DNA from: Circinella umbellata
Lineage: Eukaryota > Mucoromycota > Mucoromycetes > Mucorales > Lichtheimiaceae
DNA: 64,000 nucleotides
Assembly: GCA_025093555.1 (NCBI GenBank)
Contig: JAIWNF010000029.1
Span: forward strand, 1-64,000
Reading direction: 5' to 3'
Shown in pieces: positions 22,505 to 35,106 of this stretch. A program made the translations under genes and the position numbers. Every line of letters starts with the position of its first letter. Position 1 is the stretch's first letter. The notes under the pieces are model-generated. The model saw only the letters and a list, made by a program, of their open reading frames with translations. It searched no databases and was not told the DNA's origin.

Positions 22505-24911
22505 TCAATGTCGAGATCCTTTAGAATTGACGCGTTGCATTTTCTATAGTGTAAACAGATGTTTAGATGTTTATTATATAAATGAAAAATATATGTAGAT
22601 ATTTTCTTTACCTTCATACTATCAGATCGAGATTGGGTTGAAGAAATAGTTCCACTTCTAGATCTGGATGGTTTTTTCCCAAAAGAAGAAAATAGTTTTC
22701 CTGATTTATTGGTTTTAGAAGTTGAATCACCATCTACACTCATGGAAGAAATACTTGATGTATCCCTTTCAGATCCTGCACGCTACCGTAAACAAATGAG
22801 TCGATATAGTTAATATAGTGTATATAATATATATATATACCGATTCCCCATCCTCCTAATTCTCTCAATTTTTTAATTACATTATTATAAACATTTGGAA
22901 TAGGTTTACTTGGGGTATCCACATGGTCATAGGGTTTAGTCGTTGTATTCATATTCGTTCGACTCAATGAATCATGAAGTGCAATAGGAGATTGATTAGG
23001 TAATAAAGCATGCGCAGCTGATAAAACATCCGTAGGTGTGATCCCATTACTATCCTCTTCTTGATGTTTATTCCATGGATTATTGGGAGGTAAGGCAGAT
23101 GCAGGATTTTCAGAAGATGAAATTTTATGCCACATATCATCGGTTGTTGTCTTTTTTTTACCGGGTATAATAGGTCGAAGAATTGATTTTTTGGTTGTAG
23201 ATCGTTTGGAGTGACGTGGTGTATAATCTTTTTTAAATTTATATATTTATATTATTGACTATTTAAATATATTGTTTTATTATTAATTATTATTTTACCT
23301 TGTAGAATTTTGGGTGCTTCCCCCCGTTTATTTAATTGTCGTTTTATAAAGCCAGACAGCCCGCTGTTAGCACGCATACAATGATCAAACGCAACACCTA
23401 TATAATATAAAAATAATAAATTAATTTTATATTATTTATTTAATGCAACACCACTAAAAGTTTTTTGGTGTAACAGAACCCAACTCTTTTTTTTACCATA
23501 GGCAGCCAGACGTTCTTTTGAATCTTTCATTTTCATTGTATGATATAAAGTGAGAGCACGATGCGTTGGACCGTGACGATATTTTAAAGTATAAATCTGA
23601 CCTTTCGAAGGTTCCATTTCAAGTTGTTCTAATTGATGTTGTTGATTCACTTTTTGATAGAGAACTTGTTCTTGTCGTTGTTTTTTAATTTCGTGTGCTC
23701 CATTTTCTAATAAATCAGATAAACCAGCCACTGATTCTGTAGGTTGCTTTTCAAATATATGTTGAAATGTTTTTAATGAATTTAATAAATCATCGCCTGT
23801 CGTTTCATCTTTCCAAGATATTTCATAATTATCTTGATGTGTAGGAGGGGTCATGATACTACTTTGATCTACACTACTTGAATGAGATTCACTTTTTAAA
23901 AGTGTCGCTTCTTCTTGTTGTTGTTGAGGAGGAGAAGCATGATAAATACTATCTTGAGCAGAATAAGTAGGTCTAGGAAGATGTATATCATATGATTTTA
24001 CACTAGGTGTTTTACGTCGACAAATAGAATTATTTTTTTTAATTGTATTTGATTTCATATTTGTTGTTCCTGTTGTTGTAGAATTCATTTTTATAGTTGA
24101 GGTTTTAGGTGGTAATGAATTTGATCTTGGTGGTGTTATTAATTTAGATGTATTGGATTGTTGTACATTTTTTGAAATAATAGCCACCGTAGGTGATACT
24201 TTTTGTGGTTGTGGTTGAGAAGAAGAACTCAAAGAGAGTATAGATCTTTTTTTTGTTAATTCAGGTGCTGTTTTATTATGAGTTGTAGTTCCTCTTGCTC
24301 TTCGTTTTTGTCGTTGACATTTATAACATGTACAATCAGATGTTCCAATACATGATCCAGTATTTGTTATATTGGATGTAGTAGAAGTGGTAGTAGGAGT
24401 AGTAATAGAAGAAGAAGAAGAGGGTGAAGTAGAAGAGGATACAATAGCACTAAGATATGAATCAGTTGTTGTTGTATTATTTGATGTAGAATGATTCGAT
24501 TGTCTATATAAATATATCATGTTAGTAAATAATATATGCATATTATATTATATATTTTAGTTACTTTGATGAAGGTAAATCAATTATGCCAAGCTTAGTA
24601 TCAAATGAAGGTAATTCAGGGATTTCTATTTTAGCTGATTCACCAGCAGCTGCAGGTAACTGCAAATTAACTATATAAACGATATACGGGATCAAAATAT
24701 TTGGTCAGTAAAAAGATTATATCTTTTATATTTTTATTTTTGATACTTTACGATCCACACGGTTTTCAAAATGAATCTTTTTCACCCATTCTAAATAAAA
24801 TAAACAATTGAGTACTTGTAATATATATATATATATATATATATATAAGAAAGAGAAAGTGCTTATATATATACCATTCGTTATAACATCAACATCAGTT
24901 GTTGTAGACAT
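22505..24911 (-). CDS. Uncharacterised fungal protein with CxCxxC-like motif
   Basis: Eight exons, read in frame: 24911-24875, 24790-24747, 24659-24565, 24503-23497, 23397-23299, 23227-22841, 22775-22612 and 22543-22505, encoding about 623 aa. I do not recognise a named family. There is a short N-terminal segment (EWVKKIHFENRV), a Ser/Thr/Asn-rich region, and a Cys cluster CIGTSDCTCYKCQRQKRRARG that might bind metal. A probably helical block (about SWKDETTGDDLLNSLKTFQHIFE to ERLAAYGVAFDHCMRANSG) is the best conserved-looking part. The C-terminus is basic and Ser-rich. An alternative donor 45 nt downstream in exon 4 also keeps frame. It looks like a cytoplasmic or nuclear regulatory protein with long disordered parts. 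The function is unknown. Confidence 0.7.
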
Positions 24912-25563
24912 TAAGTATTAAAAATAAAATAAACGATGAGTTCAATCGAGATGAAAAAGAATTAAAGAGAGAGAGTTAAAAAATAAAAAAATTGATGAGA
25001 AGATCCCCCAAAATAAGAGAAAAATTTAGAGCCAAGTGGAAAAAAAGCACATGCTTTCTTATTATATTTGGTGACACCACACGCATGCAAACAATTTAGA
25101 ATGATTTCAAAAAAATATGGGATTTGATTGTCTTTTATTATGCAAAAGGTATTATATATAAAAAAAACTCCCCACTCCTCTCCCCACCACCGCCATGATC
25201 CCGCCCCCCTCCCTCCTACTTTACTCCTGATTTTCTTTTCGTTTCTTTTTTTTTGAGTTTCGAATATAAAAAAAAAAAGGGTCAAGAGAGAGAGAGAGAC
25301 ACCTTCTAAAATGTGAATGTTACACACACATATTACTATGTAATCAAATTTTTGTGTGTTGTCTAGAGGAGGATGAAATATTAGCCGTGTTTGGTTTAAA
25401 AAAAAAAAAAAGAAGAAACTCTTTTGGATCGGAGGTAGAAAAAAAAAATTATTTGAAAAAACAATTTTTCTTTTCGTTCAGCAACTTCCCAACTTCTTTT
25501 CTTTTCCCTTTGTTTACCCGCCCCCACCACAACAGCAAAAAAAAAAAAAAAGGACCTAAAACC
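24912..25563. other. Divergent intergenic region upstream of IDH1
   Basis: 650 bp between the uncharacterised gene and IDH1. It has a (GA)n patch near 25286, C-rich patches near 25200 and 25520, and A-runs directly before the IDH1 ATG. No gene is supported. Confidence 0.5.
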
Positions 25564-27489
25564 ATGTTCACCAAAGTCATTACTCGACCTGTTACTTTAA
25601 ACAATATCTCGGCTATTAAGCAGGTAAAATGAGTTATATAAAAAGAAGAAAGTAATAATTCCCAATCTTTAACATTTAAAATGGGGGTGTTATTTTAGAC
25701 TGCCCTCCGTTCGTTTGCCTCGAAAACTGCCACTACTACTACTATTCCCACCCCTGCACCTGCCGAACAAAAGAACGTAAGTTCAATTTTTTTTTTTTTC
25801 TCTAAATAAAAAAAAAAATGATATAGATACGCGTCTCTTCCCAACTGTTATCCTTTGATAATAATAATCTATATATTATAATAGATTTTCCCTAAAAAGT
25901 ATGGTGGTAAATACACTGTCACTTTAATTCCTGGTGATGGTATCGGTCAAGAAATTGCTGTTTCTTTAAAAGATGTCTTTAAAGCAGCTAATGCTCCCGT
26001 TGAATTTGAACAATATGATGTTTCTGGTTTAACTTCTGAAGATGAAACTCTTTTCCAAGAATCACTTGCTTCTCTTCGTCGTAACAAGGTCGGTATCAAG
26101 GGTACCTTGTTCACACCTACTTCCAAATTAGGTCACAAATCTTTCAATGTGACCATGCGTAAGGATTTGGATATGTATGCTTCTTTATCTCTTTGTAAGA
26201 ATGTTCCTGGTGTACCTTCTCGTTTAAACAATGTTGATATTGCTATTATTCGTGAAAACACTGAAGGTGAATACTCTGGTTTGGAACATCAAGTAAGTTT
26301 GTTTGAAAAAAGGAGGAGGGAAGGGAGAAAGGATAATCCCCCCCCCCATGGGAGGTGGCCACATTTTATTAACTGTCATTCGAAACAATGTATATATAAA
26401 ATTATTAGTCTGTTCCTGGTGTTGTCGAATCCCTTAAAATTATTACCCGTGTAAAGACTGAACGTATTGCTCGTTTCGCTTTCGACTTTGCTTTGAAGAA
26501 TAACCGTAAGAAGGTTACTTGTGTTCACAAGGCTAACATCATGTAAGAAAAAAGGAATTACAGAGAGAGAGAGAGAATAATAGATTGGTTACTTATGACT
26601 ATTTTGGGGGTGGCAAATATATATAGGAAATTGGCTGATGGTCTTTTCTTACGTACTTGCCGTGATGTTGCTAAGGAATATGAACACCATGGTATTAAGT
26701 TCAATGACATGATTGTTGATAACACTGGTAAGCAACTATTTCTTATTATTTCAGGGACAAATATAATTTCATTTTGAATAACCAAAGAAAAATAAATAGC
26801 TATGCAACTTGTTTGCCGACCCTCTCAATTCGATGTTATGGTTATGCCTAACTTATACGGTAGCATTGTTTCCAATGTCGTAAGTATCTATTTGATATTT
26901 AGAAAGGGGTGTTGAAGGAAAATATAAGGATATTTGTATTTAACTCAAAAAAATCATTTTCTAGGGTGCTGGTTTAATCGGTGGTCCCGGTTTGATTCCT
27001 GGTTGTAACATTGGTCGTGAATATGCCATGTTCGAACCTGTAAGTTTTTTTTTTTTTTATCGAAATATATATACATGGATTATATTAACCCACCCTTGTC
27101 CCTTTTAAAAAAAAACAGGGAAGTCGCCACGTCGGTCTTGATTTACAAAATAAGAATGCTGCTAACCCTACTGCCATGCTTCTTTCTTCTGTTATGATGT
27201 TGAGACATCTTAACTTGGATGAATATGCCAACAGAATCTCTACTGCTGTTTATGATACTATCAAATCGAACACCGTAAGTGAAATAGTTTTTATTATTAT
27301 TATTATTTGAAAAATGGGATTTGGAAAAAAAAATAATTGACTGACTTTTTTTTTTCCCGGGGGGTGTGTGTTTTTTTAATTACGCGGGGGGATTATTTTC
27401 AACGGCTGATGGTATAGGCGAGAACGGCCGATATGGGTGGTAACAGCACTACCAAGGAATTCACTGCTGCTGTCATTTCCAAGTTGTAA
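25564..27489 (+). CDS. IDH1: NAD-dependent isocitrate dehydrogenase, subunit 1
   Basis: Nine exons (25564-25623, 25699-25776, 25885-26292, 26409-26542, 26627-26727, 26800-26879, 26965-27039, 27119-27274, 27418-27489) encode about 387 aa, typical for the family. The N-terminal ~45 residues are basic and hydroxylated without acids until AEQKN, as expected of a mitochondrial transit peptide. Family motifs follow: [38 protein letters not shown], the isopropylmalate/isocitrate dehydrogenase signature region [23 protein letters not shown], and the C-terminal [14 protein letters not shown], which is closer to the regulatory Idh1 subunit than to Idh2. It acts in the TCA cycle matrix as an Idh1/Idh2 oligomer. 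The last intron contains G-runs (CCCGGGGGG). Confidence 0.93.
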
Positions 27490-28034
27490 ATAACTCTTTT
27501 TTAACTTATAAATACCCTTTTGTTATGGAGGGGGAAAAAACAAAACAAAAATCTTTAAAAAATCCTTCTTTCTTTCTTTTTACTTCTTTTTCTTTCTTTC
27601 TTTCTTTTTTTTTTTCGTGTTGCGCGGATTATAAGTGTGTAATTTATTCTTTTTTTCTCGAAAGGATAAAATAATTCGCGTAATATAAAAAAACAAAAAA
27701 AAACTTTTTTTTTTTTTTTGCTTCTTTTTTTTTTTAGAAAAAAAAACAAAGGAGTTTGTGTGCTTTACTTTTAGAACTTTTTTCTTATAAATATAAAAAT
27801 AAAAGAGGAATGACTTTATAAATAATAATGGGGAAGGTTTTTTTCTATTGTTGTGTTTGCATTAACTGGGTGAAAAAGGGTTCATTTTTGGGAATGAACT
27901 GGGAATTATATCATCAATTCAGAAAATTTGATTGGATATGGTAAAAATATAAAGTTTAGAAAAAAAAAACAATAAAAACTTTAAATTTTACTAATACAAT
28001 GTTGAAGGGGAAGAAGCAAAGGGGAGGGGATCTT
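27490..28034. other. Convergent 3' region, homopolymer-rich
   Basis: 3' flanks of IDH1 and the AsnRS gene. It has TTTC repeats at about 27564-27606 and long T and A runs. No gene. Confidence 0.5.
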
Positions 28035-29733
28035 CTAATATTTGCAATGACCCACCCAACGAGGTACAGGAACCACTTCTCGTACATTTTCAAATCCAGT
28101 AAGCATTAACATGAGTCGTTCAAATCCAATACCATAACCACCGTGAGGAGAACTTCCATACTTTCGAAGTTCTAAATACCAATCGTATTCTTCTATATCC
28201 ATCCCTGCCAATTTCATTTTATTTTCCAATACTTTTTCTCTTTCTTCACGCATCGATCCACCTACTAATTCACCAATACCAGGTACTAATAAATCAAAAC
28301 ACGCCACCGTTGCTTCTTGATCATTTTCACGCATATAAAACGGTTTTTGATCACTTGGATAATCCGTCACAAACACAGGTTGATCTTGACATTCTTCTGA
28401 AGTTAAATAACGTTCATGTTCCGATTGTAAACTACTTCCATACGTCGTTGGAAATTGAAATAATTTCTTATTCTTATCAGCCTCTTGTAAGATTTGAATC
28501 GCATCACGATACGTCATTCTTACAAACCCTTGATCCACTGTTTTTTGTAACCGTTTCAATAATAATGGATTCTTGTCATGATCTTTTTTACCCACAAATT
28601 GATTAAAAAATTCCATTTCTTCAGGACACGTATCCAGGACATGACGAATCGTATGTTTAATACTATTTTCAGTAATATCCAATAAATTATTCAACTGAAT
28701 AAAAGCGATTTCGGCTTCCAACATCCAAAATTCTGCTAAATGACGGGATGTCAATGATTCTTCTGCTCTAAAAACAGGCCCAAAGGTATAAACACGTGAT
28801 AATGCAGAAGCAAACATTTCAGCATGAAGTTGTCCAGATACTGTCAAATAGGTGGATTTGTTAAAGAATTCTTCTTGTGTTTTTGAAGATGGATTATTTC
28901 CAGATTGTATTTTGAATACTTCTCCACCTCCTTCACAATCATGGGATGTTAAAATAGGTGTATCAATTTGTGTAAATTCATTTTTCTATATATAAAATGG
29001 GTTATTTAGATAAAAGTAATATATAATTTATTATTATTATTTACCGCAAAATAATCTTGAAGACCTTGTCTTGCTGCATGACGCACACGTAATAATGCAC
29101 CCCCCGCATTCCCTCGAGCACGTAAATGATTAATGGTTCTCAAATATTCAAAAGAATGTCTTTTCTTTTGCATTGGAAAAGTCTAAACCACCCCCCAAAA
29201 GATTTTTATTAATCTTTCAAATCATTATTGGGATTTTTTCGTTCTTTTATTTATTAAATAAACAAAAACTTACACCATCACATTCACCAAGGACATTTAT
29301 ACTATTTACTTGAAGTTCTTTACCTTGTTCTTTTCCAGGACTATTTACTAAAGTTCCTTTCAATTCAACACACGTTCCAGTATTTAACCTATTTCCCCCC
29401 CCCATACGATGGATATTAATATTATTATTATTTTAAACAAAGTAAAATAAATGAAACTTACTTTTCAGCTTGTTCTGGATTCAAAATGGCTTGTAACCCC
29501 TTCACACAAGAACCATCATTAATATTAGCAAAAGAAATTTGTTTTTGTTTACGAACGGATCGAACCCAACCATGAACAGTAACTGATTCATCCGTCTCAT
29601 TATTATGCTTATTATTGGCTAATAATAACGATCGTATCGTTGGAGAAGAAAATGGTGATTCAGTTGTATAAAAACGACGATTTATATTTGTAAATAAGGA
29701 TCGAGTACATGATCGTAATGGATGAACATTCAT
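28035..29733 (-). CDS. SLM5: Asparaginyl-tRNA synthetase, mitochondrial
   Basis: Four exons on the minus strand (29733-29462, 29388-29274, 29182-29045, 28985-28035) encode about 491 aa. The N-terminus (MNVHPLRSCTRSLFTNINRRFYT) is rich in Arg/Ser without acids and looks like a mitochondrial presequence. It is followed by an OB-fold anticodon-binding domain (VTVHGWVRSVRKQKQISFANINDGS). The class II catalytic core has motif 1/2 (FGPVFRAEESLTSRHLAEFWMLEAE) and motif 3 (GYGIGFERLMLMLTG). The end PVPRWVGHCKY is the usual AsnRS C-terminus. It charges mitochondrial tRNA-Asn. It is divergent from PAP1 with 634 bp between starts. Confidence 0.94.
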
Positions 29734-30228
29734 TATGTTGTCAATAGCAAAAAAAAAAAGGGGGAGTAGGTTTTGTTAGACAGGTGAGTTAGGGTGAGGG
29801 GGGGAAATTACTTTTTCTTGTTTTGTCGGTTGTCAAAAAAAATTCAATTGTTTCTACAGGGCCATCTTATAGTTATTGTATAACTTATATAGCAAAGTAA
29901 TAAAAAGTTTATTATTCAATACTTTTAAAAGTCATGCTTTGTTTAAATTATTCTATCGCCATCATCAGCCTATAAACATGTATATTATGAGAAAAGAACA
30001 AGACAAGGGATTCATATTCCTCCCGCCCCCCCCCCAACTTTTTTAACCCCTTCCTTAACTTACTTAATAGTTCCTTTGTGTGTGTGTGTGTGTGTGTTAT
30101 ACGTCTTTCAATATATTCATAATTCAACTCCCGCTTCTCTTTTCAACATTTTCCTTTTGAACTAATAATATTTTTTTTTATTATTTTTTCTTTTTGATTT
30201 CAAAAGAAAAATACCTCTTTTTTTTCAA

Positions 30229-30264
<36 letters not shown>

Positions 30265-30367
30265 CACCCCACTCCCCCCACCCCCATAAATATACTCCAT
30301 TAAAACAAAAAACAAACTTTTTTTCTTTTTTCTTTTTTGAACATTTATACAAAAGAAGGAAAAAAAA
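29734..30367. promoter_or_regulatory. Divergent intergenic region AsnRS / PAP1
   Basis: This must contain both promoters. It has a (TG)n tract at about 30077-30098, a (CT)n tract at about 30231-30261 and T/C-rich DNA leading to the PAP1 ATG. The long pyrimidine tract just upstream of the start is typical of a fungal core promoter. I see no specific factor site. Confidence 0.45.
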
Positions 30368-33110
30368 ATGGTTGAAAAAAAAGATTATCTCGGTGTTTCT
30401 TCACCTTTATCTTTAGCAGGTCCTTCTTCAAGAGATGAATTATTACAAAAACAATTAGTTCTTACTCTTGAAAAAAATAACATGTATGAATCAGAAACGA
30501 TTTCTGCTTTAAGGTAAAAAAAAAAAAAAAATATTAACTTGTTTTATTCTCTTTTTATACGTATATATTTCCTATACTCATGGAGAATTATTTTGGTGTG
30601 GGGGGTGGAATTATAAAAAAAGAAATTCGGTAATGAATAAATTAGAAGAAATTACAAAACGATTTATATATGAAGCAAGTATTCGAAAAGGATTGACACC
30701 AGACGATGCCAAAAAAGCCGGAGGAAAAGTGTTGACATTTGGTAGTTGTCGTCTGGGTGTTCAAGCAGCAAGTAAGTCGTATTTCTATTTTAAAACAATA
30801 ATAACTACAACTACAAACAATGGTTGAAAAAAAAAACTAATCTTTGGGTTGGGGGGGGTTAGATGCGGATATTGATGCAGTCTGTATTTGTCCTCGACAT
30901 ATTACTCGATCTGATTTTTTTGAAGGAGTCTATAAAATGTTAGCAAAAAGACCTGAAGTAACAGAATTAACGGTAAAAAAAAAATTAATAGTTGATGCTT
31001 TAATATTATTATAAAAAAAAAAGGTATTGACATTATTTCATTTATAGGCCATTCGAGATGCATTTGTTCCTATTATTAAACTTAAATTTTCTGGAATACC
31101 TGTTAGTATTATATCGCTATATATATCATAAAAGACCTGTATATTAACAGCTCTAGTATCATTATTCTTATTTATAGATTGATTTATTATGTGCAAGATT
31201 AAATCTTTCAACGATTCCTGACGATTTAGATATTGATGATACATCTTTATTAGTACCCTTAGATGAAAGATGTATACGAAGTGTCAATGGTACACGTGTA
31301 GCGGATGAAATATTAAAAAGTGTTCCAGATATACCCACTTTTCAAACAGCTGTTCGATGTATCAAATTATGGGCAACACGTCGTGGTATTTATTCTAATA
31401 TTCTTGGATTTTTAGGTGGTGTCGCATGGGCTTTAATGGTAGCCCGTGTGTGCCAATTATATCCAAATGCGTGTGCAAGTACTGTAGCAAGTAAAGTATT
31501 TAGTATTATGGTCAATTGGCAATGGCCTCATCCAGTAGTTTTGAGAGAATCATTAGAAGGGCCCCATTTATCAAGTATTCAATCATGGAATCCAAAGGTA
31601 AATAAAGTAATACTACTACTACTCCTACTCTAAAGAATAAAACTAACGAATTCATTATTTAGAGAAATCCTATTGATAAAACACACAAAATGCCTATTAT
31701 AACACCAGCTTATCCAACCATGTGTTCAACACATAATATGACCAATTCAACATTTAGAATTGTCATTGGAGAATGTAAAAGAGCAGCACAAATCATGGAT
31801 AAAATTATGGTGGGAAGTTTACCTTGGGATGCTTTATTTGAAGATCATTCCTTTTTTAAAAATTATCGACATTATTTACAAATTGTTGTCAGTAGTGATG
31901 ATTCTCTTCGACAACTCCAATGGTAAAGTATATGATCTTTGGGGGGGTTTATATAAAGAGTGAGAGAGATTAATCATGATTTTTTTTTGGTTTTGTAGGA
32001 GTGGATTAGTAGAATCACGATTACGAGGATTAACAAATAAATTAGAATCTATTCATGGACTTGTACTTGTACATCCTTATGTAGAAGGGTTTGATAATAT
32101 ATATACTTGTACCAATCACGAACAAATTGCTGCAGCTGTGAATGGAGTGGGTCATCATCATTCTTCTCATCAACATGATACGAATGGTGTCAAGATATAT
32201 ACAAGAACATTTTATATTGGATTATATTTTAGACTCGGTTCAGGTAAAAGAGGGACCACGAAGAAAGAGAGGTGGAAATGAATAATCTTTATCTAATCTT
32301 TTCTTTTCTTTTTTAAAAAAAAAACAGTACGAGATCAAGGTCAAATAGATATAAGTCGTCCTATTAGTGAATTTAAACGTTATGTAAGAAGTTGGGAACA
32401 TTATAATGAACAACACATGGGTGTCGTTGTAAAATATTTACGAAGGTCAGTTTGTTTTAAAATCATATTTCTATCATTCTATATTTCTTTTCTTTACGGT
32501 ATGATGTTCAAGTAATCCTTTTTTTTTTATTGGGATGGAAAATGATGATATCTTGGTGGGTGGGAATGGGGAACCTTTTTTTTTTTTTTGTTTTTTTTTT
32601 ATAAAATATATTTAGGTCGATGCTACCAGATGAAGTAACACGAACTACTGTAACGAAACGAACAAATCAGGTTTGTATTTTATTTTTTTTATTTGTTTTT
32701 ATATGTAAAAAGAAAAACAATAGAAAATAGTTTATCTTTCTTTTTTTTGTACCACAAAAATTTTAGGGGCGATCGGGTTTCTTGGTAGTACCAAACATGG
32801 ACACCCATCTTTACGAAAAGGCATAGAGAGAGAGTGTGTGTGTGTGTGGGGAGTGTGGAGAGGGATTGGATTCTGATTATTATTATTATTATTATATATA
32901 TAGATAAATATATAGGAAAAAAAAAAGACTAAAGTATGATTCTATTTTATTTAGACCGCCGAATTATCACCTTCTATTAAAAGAGCAAGAACCAAAGTAA
33001 TTCCAGAAAATAATAGTGACAAGATACCCTCAACAACAACAACAACAACAACGGTAACCACTGTCGTTCAAACAACAACACTTGTTGAAGAATGTTCATC
33101 TTCTTTATAA
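30368..33110 (+). CDS. PAP1: Poly(A) polymerase
   Basis: Ten exons (30368-30513, 30623-30771, 30863-30972, 31048-31101, 31178-31597, 31663-31922, 31999-32243, 32328-32445, 32616-32670, 32955-33110) encode about 570 aa. It adds poly(A) tails to mRNA 3' ends in the nucleus. The N-terminus YLGVSSPLSLAGPSSRDELL is the family start. The nucleotidyltransferase core has GSCRLGV...ADIDAVCICPRHITR with the two metal-binding Asp residues and the third in PIDLLCARL. The central domain has VRCIKLWATRRGIYSNILGFLGGVAWALMVARVCQLYPN and WPHPVVL. The C-terminal RNA-binding domain ends with a KRARTKVIP patch and a Thr run. The usual HGPG before ADID is replaced by QAAN. An optional small exon near 32765 cannot be excluded. 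Confidence 0.94.
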
Positions 33111-33624
33111 AATAATATACAAGAATTTGGCAAAAAAAAAGAATCCCGTTCAATATTTTTTTATTATTATTATTATTTTTATATATAACGCAAAATAATA
33201 CAGTGAATGAAAAATAGTTTAGAAATACTATTTTTCTTATACGGGTAAGGTTTTTTTTTTTTTTTTTTTTTTTGACTTGGACTTTGGCTTTGGAATAATA
33301 ACCAAAGTCTCTTTAAATTGGAAAAAAAAAAAAAAGAGAGAGAGAAAAAGATAATAATAAAAAGAAAACCAGGAGAAAAAAAAATTACCATTTTTTAATT
33401 TCTATACTTCTTTTTTACAAATTTCTAGTCTAATTTCTTCATTCATTCATTCATTCATTAAAAGAATCCCCCTTTTTTTTTGCATAAACCAAAAACCTAT
33501 TTCAACCCGCCCTTTTTTTTTTAGTTTTATTAATAATGATAGTAATAAAATATATAAATAAATTTGTACCTGATGTTTTCAACTCCACTCTCTCTTTCTC
33601 CCCCTTTCACCCCAAAATATATAT
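33111..33624. other. Intergenic with 23-T tract
   Basis: 3' flank of PAP1 and promoter of the Sel1-repeat gene. Uninterrupted T run at 33251-33273, ATTC repeats near 33442-33456 and a pyrimidine-rich stretch before the next ATG. No gene. Confidence 0.5.
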
Positions 33625-35000
33625 ATGGAAATGACAGTGATTAAACCTTTATTTAATGGAATACCTGAACTTCATCTAACAACAGCCACTGAAGTTATTC
33701 AATCTTGTAATGACAAAACGCAAAGTCAAGAAGTTTTAAAAGCACTCAATTATTTACGTTATGAAGCGATTGCCCATGGAGATATTGAGGCCAAAACCAA
33801 ACTTTGTACCATTTATTCAACAAAAGAAAGTTATAATTGTCATATACAAGGGGATGAAAGAGAAGCGGAAATGTGGTCTCGAAGTGTATTTGATAAACAA
33901 TTAGCCAATGCCCTTTATTTATGTGCTAGTTATTTTAAAGAAGACGCCACGTTATCCACATCCACAATCAATTATATTCTAAAAGAAGCTCAAAAACAAG
34001 AAAATAATCATATGAGTTATCTTGCCGGTTTATTATTAACGAAACCTATTGGCATACCAACACGTGATTTGGATCAAGGCATTCGATTATTACAACATGC
34101 ATCCAATGGAAAATTATCGGAAGCCTCTTATGAATTGGGACGTATTTATGGAGATCGATATAGTTATTCTATTCACAATATAAATGAATCTGTTCAATAT
34201 TATCAACGAGCGGTGGAACAAGGAGAACATCGGGCTTATGTTGATTTAGCTTATACTTATTATGTGGATTATAATAATTTGGACAAAGCATTTGAAAATG
34301 CTATTCAAGGAGCTACCCTGACCCAAGATCGTTATTGTCAATATATTTTGGGACATTTATATCTATTAAAAAATCAAGGGATTGAAGCGATTGAATGGTT
34401 GACAGCATCAGCACAACAAGATTTTGCTCTTGCTATTGAAGAATTAACAGCTGTTTATTTTAAAGGTCAAGGACATGTGGATATCAATTATGATCAAGTA
34501 TTTCATTGGTCTACCAAAGGATCGGATATTCCTTATTGTCAAACAGCTTTAGGTGATTTATTTAGAAATGGTTGGGGTGTTCAACGTGATTATCAAAAAG
34601 CGTTTCAATATTATCAAACAGCCATGAGTCAACCTGAAGCACCTAATTTATATGCTACTCATATGCTTGGTGAAATGTAAGTTTTGTAAAAACCCTTCTT
34701 TCTTAAAAATGAAATATATATATACTGACCATGGGGAATTTTTTTAGGTTTTTAAATGGGGAAGGTATACCTCAAGATACAGCCGTTGCTAAAGAATATT
34801 TTCAAATTGCTGCATCTCAAGGATATGAATCATCAAGACAAAAATTACAAGTTTTAGAATTTTCAGAACAAAAGAAACGGTCTTCTCAATCATTTATGCA
34901 ACAACAACAACCTCAAGGACAACAGTCACCACCACCACAGCAACAAAAGAAATCAAATAATCGTTGGAGTATAAGTTTATTTGGAAAAAATAAGAAATAA
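33625..35000 (+). CDS. Sel1-like repeat protein
   Basis: Two exons (33625-34676, 34748-35000) encode about 434 aa. From about residue 90 to 395 the protein is a series of ~36-residue Sel1/TPR-like helical repeats, e.g. SEASYELGRIYGDRYSYSIHNINESVQYYQRAVEQG, QTALGDLFRNGWGVQRDYQKAFQYYQTAMS and GEGIPQDTAVAKEYFQIAASQGYE. The tail is Gln/Pro-rich and basic (WSISLFGKNKK). Sel1 repeats usually mediate protein-protein contacts; fungal examples include chitin synthase activators and Hrd3. Nothing here pins it to one of those, and there is no signal peptide or CaaX end. The in-frame ATG at 33625 is followed by another at 33631. Confidence 0.85.
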
Positions 35001-35106
35001 TTTTAATTCATACCAAATAAATAAAAATAATTCCTCCTCCCCCCCTTTTTTTTTTCTTTACTGCGCTTGGTTTTTACGCGTCTTTTTCATAATTTGTATA
35101 AAAATA

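Noticed and set aside
30077..30261. TG and CT tracts as a special regulatory element
   Set aside because: Similar microsatellites occur in almost every intergenic region of the window (15.27, 19.61, 25.29, 32.84 kb), so there is nothing particular to this promoter.
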